From Straminergon stramineum (taxonomy: Eukaryota > Streptophyta > Bryopsida > Hypnales > Calliergonaceae), in assembly GCA_963920665.1 (NCBI GenBank), contig OY987265.1, positions 3,663,001 through 3,727,000 of the forward strand: DNA of 64,000 nt, in the 5' to 3' direction. Numbering within the stretch: the first letter of the stretch is position 1; each line of letters opens with the position of its first letter. The notes below the pieces were generated by a model that ran no database searches, was not told the origin of the DNA, and saw only the letters and a list, made by a program, of their open reading frames with translations. Of this stretch, positions 59,905 to 64,000 are shown piece by piece. A program made the position numbers and the translations under genes.

Positions 59905-62900
59905 GGATTAGAGGACGTAGCACTCTTCATAATTTGTGAGTTGGAAGTCTAAAATATGTATGAAAACTTCATTTGATTGCTAAAAAAAGAATTCATCTTC
60001 ATTTTTGGTTGTCAAGGATACCAATTTCCCAATTCATTGGGGGTCATAAGTCGTAGTTACCAAAAACAATTGATTTCATTTCAAGCTTTCAATTACGAAA
60101 CAAAAAAAATTCCAAAATGCTATAATCTAATATAGAATCTTCAAATATATAGCTATGCCAATTTTGCACTCTAAAAGTTAGAAGTTAGAATTAATCAACT
60201 CAAGAACGAATCAACACATATCATTCATAAATGCATTGGCTTCTCATACCACACTATGTTCATGATTCTTCCTTCTTCAAAGTTGATGGAATCAATTACA
60301 ATCCTCATTTCTACCTTTGAAGTTTTAGGATTCAAACTACTTGCAATGATGACACTATAAAAATAAATTGGTTAAAAAAACCGCTCACCATTTTAGGTGC
60401 AGTTTTTTTTTATCAACTTTTTTTTATAGTAAATTTGATAATTTGGATATGATTATGAGTTAATTGGGAAGCCTCTTTCATTAGAGATCTAATATGGTTT
60501 CGAAATGAAGTATGAGGTTGGAGCCTAGGGACTACTTTTAAGGAAGCTTGGCAAAGCCATGGAAACTTGAGAAGATGAAAAATAGTTGGGAAGGCAGCTA
60601 GTTGGTCTCATGCAATTGCATGAGCCGTCACTTGATTTCGGATAGAGAAATAAGTTAGTCAGCACAAGGCAAAAGAACAGAGTGTACCTTAACCCTAGAA
60701 GGAAGGATTGGTCACTCTAGAAAACATTTTTTTATACCATGTGAATCATTTGCTTAAAAGAAGTCAAAAACACTCATTGGAGGTCAAGCTATTGTACAAG
60801 ACCGCCCGTTTTCACTTAGAATCCTCAAGATGAACATCTACACTTTTGTCTTACATAGAAGGATTCTTTGTCATTCATCAAATACTTAGAATCCACAAAG
60901 TCCTTTAGGAATTTACTAAGGACCAAGCCACCTCATCAAATGAATACAAATTGCTAAACACTCACCTTTGCCAAGCCATAAGGTAGAACTAGTGTCAACC
61001 AAAACATACAATGATAAACTACAAGTTGCCATTTTCTTTTCCTACATAGGATGAAGATTATTTAGAAGGTGAAGGGCAATCATTTCACATTATGTGTTCC
61101 TCAATTCAACGACGTTGGAATGTAAGTAGGGAACAATGAGCAATGAGAGTTGAGCAACAAGCATTTAGACGTGAGTGCCCTCTGAGACCTTTTTTACAAA
61201 AAATAGTCATGTTAGAGTCATAAATAGTGATGTTAGACCTAGAAATAGTAATGTCAAAATTACCTAAATAAAAATGATTAAAAATAAAAAATAAAAAATA
61301 TCAATTTATTGCTATAAAATTTAACTTAATGTAGTATATTAGCTTTCAAATCTTGTACATAAGGCCAAGAATGATAGCCTCTGCTCTCCCACAGCATGGA
61401 AGGTACTATCGGAGTAGTGTTGTGCAAAAGAATTTCATCCATGTCATCCATTCAATTTTTTGAAGAATTGAAAATCAATTCCAAACACTTTGAGAATAAT
61501 TGAATAGCTTTTTTTATTTATTTTTGAAAGACAACTCATTGGATTTGAAGAGACATTTCTTATTGCCAAAGGACCCTCCTTCTATTAATTTTGGGGATAA
61601 TTTGAACTATGATTTTTAACCAAAAAAGTTTAAAACTATTTTTTACAAAAGAAATTTTTATTCATTTTTTCAAAAAAATATGTTTATGTTAGATTTTATT
61701 TTTCTTCAAAGAATTAAAATGAAATTTTAATTTTCTTTAATTTTTTTGAATAGATAGCTCCTTGGATTCGAGGAGCAATTTCTTGTTGCCAAAGGCCTCT
61801 TCCCTATATTAATTAGGTTGCAATTTTTTATTTTTTATTTTCAAGAAAGATTCAAAAAAAAGATTTAAGGAATAAAAAATTATGCATCACACGATTCCTC
61901 GGATTCCGAGGAGCTCTCCTAGGGCTTCAAAGAACCTTCCATTGGCTCTTTAATTGGGACCTTTACAGAGAACCATTGACCTTTAAAGAACCCCCAAAAT
62001 TAGAAGTATAGGGTCTTTTGGCACCCAAGTATGTCTCGAACAAGAAAAGAAGAATTTTGGGGACTTTTTTGGGGGGGTGGGGAGGCATGTTGAGAAAAAT
62101 AACTACTTTTTTTAAAGAAAAATTTTCAATTAAAATAAACTGTTTTTAAATTTCAAATTGTGATTTAAATACCCCCACAAATTAATAGAGGGAGGGTCCT
62201 TTGGCAACCTCTCTACCTTTGATTTAAAGTATTTGGACATCAATCTTTATCACAAACATATGAGTTTATAGTACCATTCAATAGTTACTCATCGTCCAAT
62301 GCAAGGGACAATAGATATTTTTCATCCAACAATGTCAACCATAAAAAACTCATCTAAATCCATTCATCGCCATTCATCTTCTTTAGACTTAGTTATCTCA
62401 ATATGGGTTTATGCTAAACCATGAACATAGGCATCTCATGGTAGAAAGTTTAAAAATTTCACAAGATTTTCTAAAAATGTATCACTGCTCATCACTGGTC
62501 ACTCCCTACTCATATTGTAGCAACTCTTGTCTTCAATAACCCAATCAATTGCAAAATCATGATGATTTGATTTCAAAAACAATTCCTTTTCAATACTTTT
62601 GGAAATTGAAGTTTCATCTCTCAAGGTTTTATAAAAACTATTCACACATGTAATCACAAATTGACATGCAAACATTCTTCAATCCACTATATAATCATGC
62701 ATCTCATTCCCAAAATGTTAGTGTAGAAAGTTCGTTTCAAAGAAATACTTGTACAACTATTGTCTTGTGACATATACGAGGTTGTTGATTTTCCATAGCC
62801 ATAACTTTTGCATTATTACTCCAAATGATTCAAGATTTCTAGAAATGGTATTCAAGACTATTTGACATCTTTTCTACGTATTAAAAATATTTTTCAAAAC

Positions 62901-64000
62901 TATTTATTATTTCTAAACAACCCTTATTAGTATCACACTTGCCAATTTGATTTATTGTATTCCAATTTCTAGTTTAGAAAACCAAATTTGGATTTGGAAG
63001 CAACTTGTAGGGTTACACAAACTACCAAAGAGATTTCTACAATTAGCAATTTTTTTGTCTCTTAGAAGTGCTTGAAGTTCTCTTCTTTTATGAGAGTATA
63101 GGGATTAGTAAAATTTTATTTTATTAAAATGCATAGAATCTTTGAGAAGCCTTTTGAAAGTAGGAAACTATGGCCAATTGATATTTATTTATTTTAATTG
63201 TTTAAATCTCTAAAAATACAAGCATCTAAATCTGTTTTTTCTTGAAATTTTTGTTACCCTTATTTTTGTTTATAACTCTTGGAGAAAATTCTTTTGACAT
63301 GGATATTTTCAAATATATTATTTTTAATGATGTACTAATACTAAATGTTTTCTTTATTGCTTTTGAATCATTTCTTCCCAAAGTTCATAGTACTCCTTGC
63401 AATAGCCCGAATGCAACAAAATCAACAAGTGTTTGTTGGAATCATTCGGATGTAAAAAAACGGAAGTCAATGTTTGTGAATTTTATTCATAAGTACACCG
63501 TGTTGACTTGGGATATACAATAGAATGGGGTTTAATGACATGTGGTTGATTTAGCATTTTTCCATGCTTGAAATTGCATTTTTTTATATTTACATTAATG
63601 AACTATTTGTGGAGGTTTGTCCAATTCTTCAACTTTATCTTGGTAAACACTTGATAGGAAAGGTATTTTGGAAAGTAACTTAACTTGTGATCCTTCTTGT
63701 TTGGTGCTCTTTTTGCCTTAACTTTGAAAAGGGCTTTAGTTTTATTAGAATAACATGATATGAGGAATTGTGCAATTATAGAATGTGTCATTAGAGATGG
63801 TTGATTGTATGGCCATTCATTATGATTTGTGCAAAAGAATTACCTCCATTATTAATTGTAACTTATATTTTTAGATTGATTAATAATTGATATGATGCAC
63901 ATTTTTATAGTCATAATAGGCAAAAGCCGATTTTAAGAATTTAGACAAGGTAAATAAAAGTCGTAAAGGACTAGACTTTTTTTTTTAAGATTATCTAAAT
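59905..64000. other. Duplicated intergenic DNA (matches 36.3-38.4 and 40.7-42.7 kb), no gene seen
   Basis: It is collinear with copy A up to the window edge, without the 2.3-kb insertion of copy A. The frame at 63242-63523 overlaps the conserved island but is closed by a stop at the same place in copy A, and no domain is recognised. The duplicate continues beyond the window. Confidence 0.65.

Overview
The window looks like nuclear DNA of a land plant, most probably a bryophyte and perhaps a moss. Genes are few and far apart. Their exons are GC-richer than the surrounding AT-rich DNA, introns have GT..AG ends, and about 90% of the window is repeats or unannotated AT-rich sequence. The bryophyte guess rests on the style of the ankyrin-PGG proteins and on a degenerate hAT/ZNF862-like relic. 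It is an inference from remembered family resemblance, not from a search.

Layout. 1-3.4 kb: unassigned DNA, then a heavily decayed hAT/ZNF862-like transposase relic. 5.9-6.9 kb (minus): an intact single-exon gene for mitochondrial succinyl-CoA ligase alpha subunit. 7-15 kb: AT-rich DNA with MITEs. 16.0-17.6 kb (plus): a four-exon gene I assembled from phase-matched splice sites, encoding a 174-aa ClpS-like Clp-protease adaptor with a probable plastid transit peptide. 18-31 kb: nested MITEs of several families, some with exact target-site duplications. 32.5-42.7 kb and 56.1-64 kb: two direct copies of a segment of 8-10 kb, each with one ankyrin-repeat/PGG membrane-protein gene. The second copy runs off the window. 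45.4-50.7 kb: a cluster of short elements bounded by TTAA. 51.0-55.8 kb: a complete PIF/Harbinger transposon with terminal inverted repeats, TTA target duplication, a DDE transposase gene and a divergently transcribed SANT/trihelix-like gene, both disabled by a few point lesions.

The most unusual feature is a family of about 0.6-0.94 kb non-autonomous elements whose ends read TTAA-CCCCTAAAGGACCA ... TGGTCCTTTAGGGG-TTAA. That end structure is like piggyBac, a superfamily not usually reported from land plants. At least ten copies or relics lie in this one window. Other points of note are the ClpS-like protein lacking two of the three residues that hold an N-degron amino group, a 138-bp near-perfect hairpin inserted into an exon of one ankyrin copy, and loss of the canonical splice acceptor with an available new ATG in the other copy.

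The host genes share no visible pathway. One acts in the mitochondrial TCA cycle, one probably in plastid proteolysis, and the ankyrin-PGG pair encodes probable membrane proteins of a type often linked to stress or immunity. The window is mainly a record of transposon insertion and segmental duplication. No tRNA, rRNA or CRISPR was seen.
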